Assembly: GCA_964418425.1 (NCBI GenBank)
Contig: CAYQLT010000023.1
Coordinates: 1 to 39,982, forward strand
Direction of reading: 5' to 3'
Source of the DNA: CAYQLT01 sp964418425
GTDB lineage: Bacteria > Bacillota > Limnochordia > Limnochordales > Geochordaceae
DNA: 39,982 nt
Position numbers and translations under genes: made by a program
Shown here: in pieces, positions 7,975 to 16,686 of the stretch
Layout of the letters: each line of letters starts with the position of its first letter
Position numbering within the stretch: the first letter of the stretch is position 1
The notes under the pieces: generated by a model
Told to the model about the DNA's origin: nothing
Database searches by the model: none
The model's input: only the letters and a program-made list of their open reading frames with translations

Positions 7975-8065
7975 GGGATGCCCCGCAGGGCACCCTTGGG
8001 TGGCCGACGGGAAGGGATGCCCCGCAGCTCACCGCCAGGCGCCGAAAGCCTGAGGGATCTCCCGA
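7974..8065 (+). repeat. Three-copy short direct repeat in the hdrC1-hdrB1 spacer
   Basis: The 15-mer AGGGATGCCCCGCAG occurs exactly at 7974-7988 and 8013-8027, and a degraded copy AGGGATCTCCCGA lies at 8053-8065. Spacing is 39 and 40 bp. The first two keep a 13-codon period in the open frame upstream of hdrB1, but the region has no good start signal. It fills most of the 132-bp spacer between hdrC1 and hdrB1. Its function is unknown; it may be a mobile small repeat or an RNA processing/stability element. Confidence 0.6.
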
Positions 8066-8106
8066 CTGGAGGCCCGGTTCCCGGAAAGCTAAGGGGGGAA
8101 GGCCCC

Positions 8107-9318
8107 ATGCAGGATAGAGGCTTCAGCAGCGTCGTCCCTTTGAGCGCGATTCCCGTGCGCGAGCGCCGGTTCAACCGCACCGCCCAGCCGCCTCCCACCC
8201 ACGACATCCGCGAGGAGCTGTTCGAGCTGGAGGAGAAGGGCGAGCTGGTGGTTCACCGGGTGCCCGAGCCGTACGTCGAGGTGATGACCAAGTACGGGCG
8301 CACGAAGAAGGTTCCCGTGGCACGCACCTGGCACCACAAGAGCTGCGGGCAATGCGGCCACATCCCCGGCTACTCCACCTCCATCTTCTGGCTGCAGCGC
8401 AAGCTCCGGCTGGAGTACATCGACCCCACGGACCAGACCTCGTGCACGGCGTGGAACTACTACGCCTCGGCTACATCCAACCAGGCGGCCCAGGCGGCGG
8501 TGGCCGTCCGCAACTTTGCTGCCGCCTACGAAACGGGATTTTACCCCCTCATCCACTGCGGCACCAGCTTCGGCCACTACAAGGAGACCCGCCACGAGTT
8601 GGTGCTCTATAAGGAGCTGCGAGATCAGGTTCGGCAGATCATGGCCCGGCTCGGCAAGCCTCTGGTGGTCCCCGAGGAGATCGTGCACTACAGCGAGTGG
8701 ATCCACGCCATGCGCCACGAGCTCGCCCGGCACCGCAAGCTGGACGTCTCAAACATCACCGTCTGTGTCCACCCGGCGTGCCACTACTACAAGCTGATGG
8801 CCGAGGATGCGCTCTACGACGAGGAGCTGTACGGCGGCCAGCGCACGGCCATCGTGAGCGCCACCGCGGTGGCCATGGGCGCCCGGGTGGCCGACTACTC
8901 CACCTTCTTCGACTGCTGCGGGTTTGGTTTTCGACACATCCTCGTGCAACGGGACTTCACCCGCTCCTTCGCCACGCTGCGCAAGATCCAGGTGATGAAG
9001 GAAGAGGCCAATCCGGACGTGGTGCTCACCCACGACACCGGTTGCGTCACCACCCTGGACAAGAGCCAGTTCGCCGTCCGGGTGCACGGCGTCAACGTGG
9101 GGGTCCCCGTCATGTCTGACGCCCAGTTCGTGGCCCTGTGCCTGGGGGCCCACCCCTTCCGGGTGGTCCAGCTGCACTGGCATGCCACCAACTGGCGGCC
9201 TCTGCTCGAGAAGATGGGGATCGACTGGCAGGCCCGGTGGGCGGAGTTCGAGCAGGATATGGAGCGCATCCGCAGGGGCGAGATCGAGCGCATCACGTGG
9301 GAGGAGACGGAGACGTGA
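8107..9318 (+). CDS. hdrB1: sHdrB1, catalytic CCG-domain subunit of the sulfur-oxidising Hdr complex
   Basis: The 403-residue product has two cysteine-rich CCG-type domains, as in HdrB, where such domains bind the non-cubane [4Fe-4S] clusters that act on disulfides. Visible cysteine sites are SCGQCGH, TSCTAWNYY and HCGTSFGHYKE in the first half, and VCVHPACHYYK, DCCGFGFRH and HDTGCVTTLDK in the second. The start is ATG 8107, preceded by AAGGGGGGAA at 8 bp; the frame is open further upstream but has no other good site. The protein carries an extra N-terminal stretch (about 70 residues) before the first cysteine. In sHdr complexes B1 is proposed to process sulfur carried by LbpA. Confidence 0.92.
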   Translation: MQDRGFSSVVPLSAIPVRERRFNRTAQPPPTHDIREELFELEEKGELVVHRVPEPYVEVMTKYGRTKKVPVARTWHHKSCGQCGHIPGYSTSIFWLQRKLRLEYIDPTDQTSCTAWNYYASATSNQAAQAAVAVRNFAAAYETGFYPLIHCGTSFGHYKETRHELVLYKELRDQVRQIMARLGKPLVVPEEIVHYSEWIHAMRHELARHRKLDVSNITVCVHPACHYYKLMAEDALYDEELYGGQRTAIVSATAVAMGARVADYSTFFDCCGFGFRHILVQRDFTRSFATLRKIQVMKEEANPDVVLTHDTGCVTTLDKSQFAVRVHGVNVGVPVMSDAQFVALCLGAHPFRVVQLHWHATNWRPLLEKMGIDWQARWAEFEQDMERIRRGEIERITWEETET

Positions 9319-9361
9319 CCGCAACAGGGAGCGAGGCCATGACGTGGGAGGCGACGCGGGC

Positions 9362-10420
9362 ATGAGCGAAACGGTCGTGGTGATCGGGGGCGGTCCGGCG
9401 GGCCTGGAGGCGGCGCGTGGGGTGGGCGACCTGGGGGCCCGGGCGGTTCTGGTGGAGGTCCGCCCCCGCCTGGGCGGAACCCCCGACGCTCTGCGGTATG
9501 CGGCCCTGACGCCGGACTTCCGGGACGCGGAGACCGCCCTTCGGCAGATGGTGGACGCGGTGACAGGCCACCCCAACGTGGACGTGCGGCTTCAGAGCCG
9601 GGTCACCGAGGTCAGCGGCCAGGCGGGGGCGTTCCGCGTCCGCGTCGAGGGCCCGGAGGGCATCGAGACCGTGGAGGCCGGCGCCATCATCGTCGCGACG
9701 GGCTTCACCCACTTCGACCCGGGCCGTGAGACGCAGATGTACGGCTACTACGAGTTTGAGGACGTCATCACCATCGCCGAGGCCGAGGCCATGCTGAAGG
9801 AGCACCGCTTCGTGCGGCCCTCGGACGGGCGGCCGCCGGAGCGGGTGGCGTTCATCCAGTGCGTGGGTTCACGGGACCGGCAGATCGGCAACCAGTGGTG
9901 CTCCAAGGTCTGCTGCGGCATTGCCTCCAAGCAGGCCATCGAGATCCGCAGGCTGTTGCCCAACGCCCGGGTGTTCATCTTCTACATCGACCTGCGGGCG
10001 TACGGATTCTGGGAGGACCGCCTGTACTGGAGGGCGCAGGAGGAGTATAAGGTCAACTTCATCCGCGGCATCGTCACCGAGGTGCTCAAGAAGGGCGACA
10101 AGCTCCTCATCCGGGGCGAGGACACCACGTTCAACCGGCCCATGGAAGTCTTGATGGATATGGTGATCCTGTCCGTCGGCATGGAGCCCTCCCCGGGAAC
10201 CAGGGAGATCGCCGGCATCCTGGGGCTGCCCCAGGAGGAGCGAGGCTGGATCGCAACCCCGGGAGCCCCCATGGATACCGTCCGCACCGGGGTGGAGGGG
10301 GTCTTCGTGGCCGGCGCGGCCGCCGGCCCCAGGGACCTGGAGGATTCCATCTCCAGCGGCGGGGCTGCGGCCATGCGGGCCGTGGCCCTGATCCGGCGGA
10401 TGGCGCTGGCCCGGCGATAG
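9362..10420 (+). CDS. hdrA: sHdrA, FAD and iron-sulfur core subunit of sHdr
   Basis: The 352-residue product is the short HdrA form found in sulfur-oxidising Hdr complexes. It begins directly with the FAD-binding motif VVVIGGGPAGLEAA and carries the HdrA signature QCVGSRD followed by WCSKVCCG near residue 170-185, the site of an iron-sulfur cluster in HdrA. A second nucleotide-binding-like stretch ends with GVFVAGAAAGPRDLEDSISSGGAAA. The extra ferredoxin domains of methanogen HdrA are lacking. The start is ATG 9362, twelve bases after GGGAGG and 43 bp after hdrB1. It should form the flavin centre through which electrons from sulfur oxidation pass. Confidence 0.93.
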   Translation: MSETVVVIGGGPAGLEAARGVGDLGARAVLVEVRPRLGGTPDALRYAALTPDFRDAETALRQMVDAVTGHPNVDVRLQSRVTEVSGQAGAFRVRVEGPEGIETVEAGAIIVATGFTHFDPGRETQMYGYYEFEDVITIAEAEAMLKEHRFVRPSDGRPPERVAFIQCVGSRDRQIGNQWCSKVCCGIASKQAIEIRRLLPNARVFIFYIDLRAYGFWEDRLYWRAQEEYKVNFIRGIVTEVLKKGDKLLIRGEDTTFNRPMEVLMDMVILSVGMEPSPGTREIAGILGLPQEERGWIATPGAPMDTVRTGVEGVFVAGAAAGPRDLEDSISSGGAAAMRAVALIRRMALARR

Positions 10421-10538
10421 CCCCGCACCCGCCGCCTGCTCCGAGCCGGAGGGTGCCGGCCCGCAGGCGGCGGTTCGGTTGCCAGACGGCATCCGGCCCG
10501 GGCGGCGGCAGGGCGTGATCACAGGAGGCGGTCTTTGC

Positions 10539-11285
10539 GTGGCGGAGACGGCCGTTGACACCCGAAGCATGGAGGCGTTCCACCAAACCCTCCACCACCT
10601 GGTGGAGGGAGCGGAGCTGGGCCGGATCCGACGGGAGGTGGAGGAGCGATCCCGCCGGCTGCATGGGCTTTTGACCCCCTCCTCCATCGCCGGCATGACG
10701 GAGCAGGGTCTGGTGCAGCTTCTGCGCAGTGTCAACGCCACTCGCCGGCACGCCAGGACCTTCGTGGAGCGCACGGGCGTCGAGGGGCTACGCCAGGCGC
10801 TGGCCCAGGCGGTCTCGCCCGGTGGCGAACCCGGGGGGCGGCTGGAGGCGTTCGTGGCCCAACTCGGCCACCCCGGAGCGCTGGGCAGGCCGGCCGCCAT
10901 CGAGCTGGGAAGCGAATGCCTGCGCCACGCCTGGCCCGAGGTGGCCTGGTCGTGGCCCAGGTGGCTGTGGGACGCTGATACGGGCCGGGGAGCGCTGAGC
11001 CTGCTGCTCTCCGATGGGCACTCCCTGGAGAGCTTGCAGGTGGCCGAGACGTACGGGCGCATCGGAGCCGCCCTGCAGGCCATACGGGAGGCAGGGAGCG
11101 CTTGCGGCCTGTGGGTGGAGGGCGGCTCGCCGGCCGAGGTGGAGACGTTTCTCGCCGGCGTTTACGTGGTCTACCTCGGCACGGTGGTGCGCCTGAAGAC
11201 GACGAAGGAGTTCGCCTCGCAGGTGCTTCCGGAGGTACCGGTGCTTTTGCGCAGGCTGTTGGGCACCTACCGAATGGAGGTGTGA
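10539..11285 (+). CDS. hdrH: sHdrH, conserved protein of unknown function in sHdr clusters
   Basis: This 248-residue protein shows no cofactor motif that I recognise. It is largely helical, with few cysteines (one near residue 188 in SACGLW) and a charged N-terminal half (LGRIRREVEERSRRLHGLL). Its identification rests on position: a conserved 'hypothetical' gene always occupies the slot between hdrA and the next HdrC/HdrB genes in sHdr clusters. The GTG start at 10539 follows ACAGGAGGCGG. It lies 118 bp after hdrA and 9 bp before hdrB3, so it is clearly part of the operon. Its role is unknown; a structural subunit is possible. Confidence 0.75.
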   Translation: MAETAVDTRSMEAFHQTLHHLVEGAELGRIRREVEERSRRLHGLLTPSSIAGMTEQGLVQLLRSVNATRRHARTFVERTGVEGLRQALAQAVSPGGEPGGRLEAFVAQLGHPGALGRPAAIELGSECLRHAWPEVAWSWPRWLWDADTGRGALSLLLSDGHSLESLQVAETYGRIGAALQAIREAGSACGLWVEGGSPAEVETFLAGVYVVYLGTVVRLKTTKEFASQVLPEVPVLLRRLLGTYRMEV

Positions 11286-11294
11286 GCGCTCGTC

Positions 11295-12566
11295 ATGACC
11301 GATCGGGTCAACAAGGCCAGGGCCATCCAGCTCGACAGCGCGCAGCTGGAGGGCATGGACATCTCAGGCCGATGGAACCGCATGCTGGAGCAGCGGGTCA
11401 TCTTCGATTACGACCTGACCTACATGGATGAAATCACCAGCCTTCCGGGAGCGGAAAGCTTCGGCTGGTGTTACCAGTGCGCCAAGTGCGTGGCCGTCTG
11501 CCCCGTCGACTACGTCGGCGACTATGGCCCTCGCAAGCTCTACCGCAAGGTGCAGCTGGGGATGAACCTGTTCGACTCCCCGGACCTGTGGCTGTGCACC
11601 ACGTGCGCCAACTGCCTGCGGGTCTGCCCCAAAGAGGTCAACATGGTGGAGATCATGCCCGCCGTCCGCCAGGTGGCCCTGGAGGCTGGCAAGGCCCCGC
11701 CAGAGCTCCAGAAGGCCCTGGAAAACACCGCCCGGTACGGCAACCCCCTGGGCGAGCCCGCCCGCAAGCGGGCCGACTGGACCCGCCAGGCCGGCGTGCC
11801 GGTCCCCATCATGGCGCAGCACAAGAAGCCGGTGGATGTGCTGTGGTACGTGGGCGACTACCCCTCGTACCACCCGCGCGGGCAGCAGGCGTCGCAGGCG
11901 CTGGCCCGGGTGCTGGTCCGCCTGGGCGTGGACTTCGGGATCCTGGGGCCTGAGGAGAAGAGCGACGGCGACTCCCAGCGCCTGGCGGGCGAGGCGGGGC
12001 TGTTTGAGATGCTGGCGGAGCAAAACGTCAAGACCTTCAAGAAGTACCAGTTCAACCGGATCCTCGTGACGGACCCCCACGCTCTCAACGCGTTCAAGCG
12101 GTACTACCCCCGTTATGGCGGAGAGTTCGAAGTGATCCACTACACCCAGTTCCTCGCGCCGCTGATGGATCGCCTGCCTCTGACCCGTCCCCTGGGGCTG
12201 CGGGTGACTTTCCACGACCCGTGCTACCTGGGCCGCCACCACGGGGAGTTTGACGCCCCGCGGGCCATTCTGCGCGCCCTGCCCGGGGTCGAACTGGTGG
12301 AGATGGCCCACAACCGTTGGAACAGCTTCTGCTGCGGCGGCGGGGGCGGCGGCATGTGGCTGGACAGCTTCACCCGAGAGTACACCACCGAGCGGCTCTC
12401 CGACCGGCGGGTGCGGGAGGCCGCGGAGGTGGAGGCCGACGTCCTGGCCGTCGCCTGCCCCTACGAGGTCTCCCGCTTCGAGGACGCCGTCAAGTCCACC
12501 GGCCTTTCGGGGCTGCGGGTGTTTGACATTATCGAGCTTGTGGAGATGGCCATGGGGGAGGGGTAG
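11295..12566 (+). CDS. hdrB3: sHdrB3, fused HdrC-HdrB iron-sulfur oxidoreductase
   Basis: The 423-residue protein joins an HdrC-like domain to an HdrB/HdrD-like one. The N-terminal part has two full ferredoxin motifs, C59-x2-C-x2-C-x3-C69-P and C101-x2-C-x2-C-x3-C111-P. The C-terminal part has CCG-type sites: DPCYLGRHHGEFDAPR, then FCCGGGGGGMW and ACPYE. This fused subunit replaces separate hdrC2 and hdrB2 genes and, with etfBA immediately downstream (3-bp gap), marks the ETF-linked (type II) sHdr arrangement. It is inferred to hand electrons to EtfAB. Its C-terminal two thirds closely resemble the corresponding part of the membrane protein encoded at 14404-16569, including LWxVGDYxSYxPR, GVDFGIL, EGLFEML and ILxTDPH. 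Confidence 0.92.
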   Translation: MTDRVNKARAIQLDSAQLEGMDISGRWNRMLEQRVIFDYDLTYMDEITSLPGAESFGWCYQCAKCVAVCPVDYVGDYGPRKLYRKVQLGMNLFDSPDLWLCTTCANCLRVCPKEVNMVEIMPAVRQVALEAGKAPPELQKALENTARYGNPLGEPARKRADWTRQAGVPVPIMAQHKKPVDVLWYVGDYPSYHPRGQQASQALARVLVRLGVDFGILGPEEKSDGDSQRLAGEAGLFEMLAEQNVKTFKKYQFNRILVTDPHALNAFKRYYPRYGGEFEVIHYTQFLAPLMDRLPLTRPLGLRVTFHDPCYLGRHHGEFDAPRAILRALPGVELVEMAHNRWNSFCCGGGGGGMWLDSFTREYTTERLSDRRVREAAEVEADVLAVACPYEVSRFEDAVKSTGLSGLRVFDIIELVEMAMGEG

Positions 12567-12569
12567 GCG

Positions 12570-13334
12570 GTGCACATCGTGGTTGCCGTCCGCCAGGTGC
12601 CGGATCTGGCGGAGGGGCTGGAGATCGACGAGAGCGGCACCCGGCTCGACACTTCGTGGATCAAGTTCCGGCTCAACGAATTCGACGAGCACGCCCTGGA
12701 GCAGGCCCTGCTCCTCAAGGAGCGGCACGGGGGGACGGTCACCGTGGTCACGCCCGACGCCGGCGACCCGGACGAATCCCTGTTCACCTGCATCGCCAAG
12801 GGGGCGGACCGGGCCGTCAAGGTGCAGGCCGACGGGGAGGGCCTGACCGCCCGCCGGGCGGCGGCCGTCATGGCGCCGGTGATCCAGGCGCTGCAGCCCA
12901 CTTTGGTGCTCACCGGGGTTCAGGCCATCGACGACCTGGAAGGGCAGCTGGCCCCGTTTCTGGCCCAACACCTGGGGCTGCCGTGGGTCACCGTGGTGAC
13001 CGGTGTCTCGGTGGACGGCAACCGGGCCTGCGTGCGCAAGGAGTACCCGGGTGGGGTGGTGGCGGAGTTGGAGGTGGACCTGCCCGCCGTCTTCGGGATC
13101 CAGGCGGCCGAGCAGCCGCCCCGCTACGCCGCCATCAGCAAGATCCGCCAGGCCATGAAGTCCGCGCAGCTGGGGCTGGAGACGGGTGGCGAGAGCCCTG
13201 CTGCCCTCGTCGAGGTGCGCCGCCTGGCCAAGCCGGAGGCGACGTCGCGGGCCCGCATGCTGGAAGGCTCGCCCGACGAGGTCGCGGCCGAGATCGTGCG
13301 GGTTTTGGTGGAACATGGGATGCTGAAGGGGTGA
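12570..13334 (+). CDS. etfB: Electron transfer flavoprotein beta subunit
   Basis: The 254-residue product is an EtfB subunit, with VVAVRQVPD at the N-terminus, RLNEFDEHALEQAL near residue 30, the nucleotide-loop region TGVQAIDDLEGQLAP near 110-125, and the family's conserved segment VRKEYPGGVVAELEVDLPAV. With EtfA it forms a soluble FAD protein. The start is GTG 12570 behind GGGGGAGGGG, 3 bp after hdrB3 and 6 bp before etfA. Sitting between hdrB3 and a membrane ETF-quinone oxidoreductase, it most likely accepts electrons from sHdr, unlike the beta-oxidation ETFs. Whether it bifurcates cannot be told from the sequence by eye. Confidence 0.95.
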   Translation: MHIVVAVRQVPDLAEGLEIDESGTRLDTSWIKFRLNEFDEHALEQALLLKERHGGTVTVVTPDAGDPDESLFTCIAKGADRAVKVQADGEGLTARRAAAVMAPVIQALQPTLVLTGVQAIDDLEGQLAPFLAQHLGLPWVTVVTGVSVDGNRACVRKEYPGGVVAELEVDLPAVFGIQAAEQPPRYAAISKIRQAMKSAQLGLETGGESPAALVEVRRLAKPEATSRARMLEGSPDEVAAEIVRVLVEHGMLKG

Positions 13335-13340
13335 GCGCAG

Positions 13341-14312
13341 TTGCCCGGTGACATCCTGGTGGTCGCCGAACACCTTCGGGGCCAGCTCGCCGGCATCGCC
13401 CTCGAGATGGTCGCCGCGGCCAGGGGGCTGGCGGGGCCCCTGCAGGCCGGCGTCGAGGTGCTGCTGATGGGGTACGGGGTCGAGCCCCTGGCGTCCGGCA
13501 TCGCCGGCGCAGACCGCATCCTGGTGGTGGATGACCCCCGCCTGGAGCATTTCACCCCCCAGACCCATGCGGCGGTGACGGCGGCGGTGGCCCAAGAGCG
13601 CGGCTCCCGCCTCATCCTGGTAGGCAACACCTCCGAGGGGATGGACGTCGCGCCGGCCGTGGCCGCCCGGCTGGAACTCCCGCTGGTGGCGTACTGCAGG
13701 TCCCTGCGGGTCGAGGATGGGCACCTCGTGGCCACCAGCAGCCTGTACGGCGGCAAGATCGAGGCGACGGTGCCCGTACCCCAGCGGGCCGTGCTGACGG
13801 TGCTGAGCGGCATCACCCGGGCCGAGGCCGGCCGGGCGGACGGCGCGGCCTCCGTGGTGAGGATCCCCATGCCTCCTGCGGCGGCGGATGCCGCCCGGGT
13901 TCGCTTCAAAGCCCTGCACGAACCGGAGGCGGGCGACGTGGACATCACCCGCATGGACGTGCTGGTCAGCGTGGGCCGGGGCATCGGCGACGCCGCGAAC
14001 ATCCCCCTGGCGGAGGAGGTGGCCCGGCTTTTGGGCGGGGCGGTCTCGGCCTCGCGGCCTGTGGTGGACAACGGCTGGCTGCCCAAGACCCGGCAGGTGG
14101 GCAAAAGCGGCCTGACGGTGAAGCCCCGCTGTTACATCGCCGCAGGCATCTCGGGCGCACCCGAGCACCTGGAGGGCATGCGGGACGCTTCCCTCATCAT
14201 CGCGATCAACACCGATCCCCAGGCGCCCATCTTTGACGTCGCGCACTATGGCGTGGTGGCCGACGTGCTGGAGGTGCTGCCGGCCCTGGCGGAGCGGTTG
14301 CGGGAGCGCTGA
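13341..14312 (+). CDS. etfA: Electron transfer flavoprotein alpha subunit
   Basis: The 323-residue EtfA subunit shows the FAD-binding C-terminal domain clearly: SVGRGIGD near residue 210, then SRPVVDNGWLPKTRQVGKSG, IAAGISGAPEHLEGM and INTDPQAPIFDVAHYGVVAD. The N-terminal domain (ILVVAEHLRGQLAGIALEMV) is normal and there is no extra ferredoxin domain. The start is TTG 13341, 6 bp after etfB and about eleven bases after GAAGGGG. It pairs with EtfB and should pass electrons from sHdr to the membrane oxidoreductase that follows 91 bp downstream. Confidence 0.95.
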   Translation: MPGDILVVAEHLRGQLAGIALEMVAAARGLAGPLQAGVEVLLMGYGVEPLASGIAGADRILVVDDPRLEHFTPQTHAAVTAAVAQERGSRLILVGNTSEGMDVAPAVAARLELPLVAYCRSLRVEDGHLVATSSLYGGKIEATVPVPQRAVLTVLSGITRAEAGRADGAASVVRIPMPPAAADAARVRFKALHEPEAGDVDITRMDVLVSVGRGIGDAANIPLAEEVARLLGGAVSASRPVVDNGWLPKTRQVGKSGLTVKPRCYIAAGISGAPEHLEGMRDASLIIAINTDPQAPIFDVAHYGVVADVLEVLPALAERLRER

Positions 14313-14344
14313 GGCCGGGCGGTCGCGCCCGGGCCGTGAAAGCC

Positions 14345-14383
14345 CGAAACGCCCGGTTCACGACAAAACCTCGAAACGCCCGG
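14345..14383 (+). repeat. 12-bp direct repeat before the membrane oxidoreductase gene
   Basis: CGAAACGCCCGG occurs at 14345-14356 and again at 14372-14383, a 27-bp period, in the 91-bp gap between etfA and the next gene. An inverted pair CGTGAA/TTCACG (about 14335-14362) overlaps the first copy. It could be a processing or regulatory element; nothing further can be said. Confidence 0.45.
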
Positions 14384-14403
14384 GTGACGGGAGGAGGTTC
14401 GGC

Positions 14404-16569
14404 GTGGTCGAAGTCGGCCGTCCGGTCTTCCAGGACTTCCCGACCTGGCTCAAGGTGACCTTCTACGTGATGGCGGCGGTCGTCCACCTGGCGTTTGCGT
14501 ACGGCCTGTACCGGCGGATCCGCAAATACGCTCGCGGGCGCCCCGACCCTCGGTTTGACCGCCTGCCGTGGCGCTTTTGGTCGGCGTTGCGGGACCTGGC
14601 CACGTCGGCCACCATCGCCAGCGGCGACCGCTGGGCGGGGGTGGCGCACGGGCTCATCTTCTGGGGGTGGATGGTGCTGTTCGCCGGGACCGTCACCCTC
14701 GCCATCGACGAAGATGTGGTGGGCCTGCTGTGGCCGGACCGGAAGTTTCTGCACGGCGACTTCTACCTGGGCTACTCCCTGGTTTTGGACGCGCTCGGCG
14801 TGGCGTTTTTGGCCGGGCTCGCCATCATGGCGGTGCGGCGCGTGCGGGGAGGGGTACGCCTGGACTACCGCCGGGTCGACCGGCCCGCCGGGCGTTACGA
14901 TCGCAGCCGCTGGCCGGCGGAGGACTGGATGTTTCTGGCCATCCTCACCGGTATCGGCACGACGGGGTTTCTCATCGAAAGCGCTCGCATCGCCGAGAGG
15001 TTCCCCGCTTACGAGGTGTGGAGCTTCTTTGGGTGGGTGCTCGGCCACCTCTTCCGAGTGCTGGGGGTCAACGAGGCCAACGCGGGGAGCTGGCACAAGC
15101 TCTTCTGGTGGGTTCACGCGGTGCTGGTCTTCGCGCTCATCGCCCGCCTGCCCTACTCCAAGGGCCTGCACATGTTGACCTCCTTCGCCAACCTCATGTT
15201 CCGGGATCCCCTGGCCGCCCGGCGCCTGGCCCCGGCTTCGGCCGGGGCGGACGGCCAGCAGGGGCTGGCCACGCTGGCCGACCTGAGCTGGAAGCAGCTG
15301 CTGGACGTGGACGCCTGCACCCGGTGCGGGCGCTGCCATGAGGTGTGCCCTGCGCGGGGCAGCGATGCGCCGCTGTCGCCTCGCGATCTGGTACTGGATC
15401 TGCGGGAGCTCTCCGACGCGTCGTGGGGCGTGCGCCGGGGGCCCCTGAGCTTCCGCTGGGACGGGGCGGCCGGCGCGGTGTCCCAGACGCTCACGGCGGC
15501 ACCCCTGGCGGGCGGGCTGATCCCGGCCGATACCCTTTGGGCCTGCACCACCTGCCGCGCGTGCATGGAGGTCTGCCCGGTGGGCATCGAACACGTTCCC
15601 CTCATCGTGGGGATGCGCCGCAAGCTGGTGGAAGACGGCCAGGTGGACGAGAACCTGCAGTCGGCCCTCATGAAGTTCACCCGCCAGGGCAACTCTTTCG
15701 GCCAGCCGGAGCGCATGCGGGGGCGCTGGACGCAGGGACTTCCCTTCAAGGTGAAAGATGTGCGCAAGGAGCCGGCCGACTACCTGTGGTTCGTGGGGGA
15801 CTACGCCTCCTACGATCCCCGGGCGCAGGAGGTCACGCGGGCGGTGGCCCGGGTGCTGGCCCATGCAGGCGTCGATTTCGGGATTCTGTACGAGGGGGAG
15901 CGCAACTCGGGCAACGACGTGCGCCGGGTGGGTGAAGAGGGGCTGTTTGAGATGCTGGTGGAGCACAACATCCGCCAGATGGAGAAGGCGAAGTTCCAGC
16001 GCATCCTCACCACCGATCCCCACTCGTACAACGCCCTGCGATTCGAGTACCCCGCCTACGGGCTCAGCCGGGAGGTGCGCCATTACAGCGAGGTGCTGGC
16101 CGAGCTGCTCCAGAGCGGCCGGCTCGTGGTCAAGCGCCCGCTGGGTTACCGGGTGACGTACCACGACCCCTGCTACCTGGGACGCTACGGCGGAATCTTC
16201 GAAGCCCCCCGGCAGGTGCTACGGGCCATCGGTTGCGAGGTGGTGGAGATGCCCCGCAACCGGCGGCGCAGCTATTGCTGCGGCGCTGGAGGGGGGCGCA
16301 TCTGGGCGGGCGACAGCCTCTACAGGGGCGAGAAGCCCGCCGAAAGCCGCATCCGGGAGGCCGTGGCGCTGGACGGGGTGACGCGGTTTGTGGTGGCGTG
16401 CCCCAAGGATATGGTCATGTATACGGACGCGGTGAAGACGACCGGCAACGAGGGCCGCATCGCCGTGGTGGACCTCATCCAGCTGGTGGAGGAGGCGCTG
16501 GCCCTCGAGCCGCAGGCGGTTGCAGCGGTGGCGGCGGCGCCGGGACGTGCACCGCAGGCCGTCCCGTAA
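14404..16569 (+). CDS. Membrane ETF:(mena)quinone oxidoreductase, EMO/HdrDE-like
   Basis: The 721-residue protein has an N-terminal membrane part (about residues 1-265, five hydrophobic helices, several histidines suited to b-type haems, NarI-like). Next come two ferredoxin motifs at C305-x2-C-x2-C-x3-C315-P and C381-x2-C-x2-C-x3-C391-P, then a CCG-type HdrD-like domain with DPCYLGRYGG and YCCGAGGG (C625, C626). This layout is that of the EtfAB:menaquinone oxidoreductase family (EMO). Downstream of etfBA it should take electrons from EtfAB and reduce quinone. The GTG start at 14404 follows GGGAGGAGG. The C-terminus ends in an Ala/Pro-rich tail of about 25 residues. Confidence 0.88.
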   Translation: MVEVGRPVFQDFPTWLKVTFYVMAAVVHLAFAYGLYRRIRKYARGRPDPRFDRLPWRFWSALRDLATSATIASGDRWAGVAHGLIFWGWMVLFAGTVTLAIDEDVVGLLWPDRKFLHGDFYLGYSLVLDALGVAFLAGLAIMAVRRVRGGVRLDYRRVDRPAGRYDRSRWPAEDWMFLAILTGIGTTGFLIESARIAERFPAYEVWSFFGWVLGHLFRVLGVNEANAGSWHKLFWWVHAVLVFALIARLPYSKGLHMLTSFANLMFRDPLAARRLAPASAGADGQQGLATLADLSWKQLLDVDACTRCGRCHEVCPARGSDAPLSPRDLVLDLRELSDASWGVRRGPLSFRWDGAAGAVSQTLTAAPLAGGLIPADTLWACTTCRACMEVCPVGIEHVPLIVGMRRKLVEDGQVDENLQSALMKFTRQGNSFGQPERMRGRWTQGLPFKVKDVRKEPADYLWFVGDYASYDPRAQEVTRAVARVLAHAGVDFGILYEGERNSGNDVRRVGEEGLFEMLVEHNIRQMEKAKFQRILTTDPHSYNALRFEYPAYGLSREVRHYSEVLAELLQSGRLVVKRPLGYRVTYHDPCYLGRYGGIFEAPRQVLRAIGCEVVEMPRNRRRSYCCGAGGGRIWAGDSLYRGEKPAESRIREAVALDGVTRFVVACPKDMVMYTDAVKTTGNEGRIAVVDLIQLVEEALALEPQAVAAVAAAPGRAPQAVP

Positions 16570-16686
16570 GAGACCCGGGCGGGGCCTGGCGGCCCCGCCC
16601 GCCGGGGCCGCCACCTCGTCCGGGCGGCCGTCAGAGGCAGGGTTTGAGGCTTTGGGTTGGCACCGTGCAGCACGGGAGGGGTGCGG

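Noticed and set aside
11364..14246. A 960-codon minus-strand open frame opposite hdrB3-etfBA
   Set aside because: Composition is that of an antisense shadow, and three well-recognised genes lie on the plus strand with ribosome binding sites.
14206..16164. A 652-codon minus-strand frame opposite the membrane oxidoreductase
   Set aside because: Same reason: an antisense shadow in high-GC sequence with no recognisable domain.
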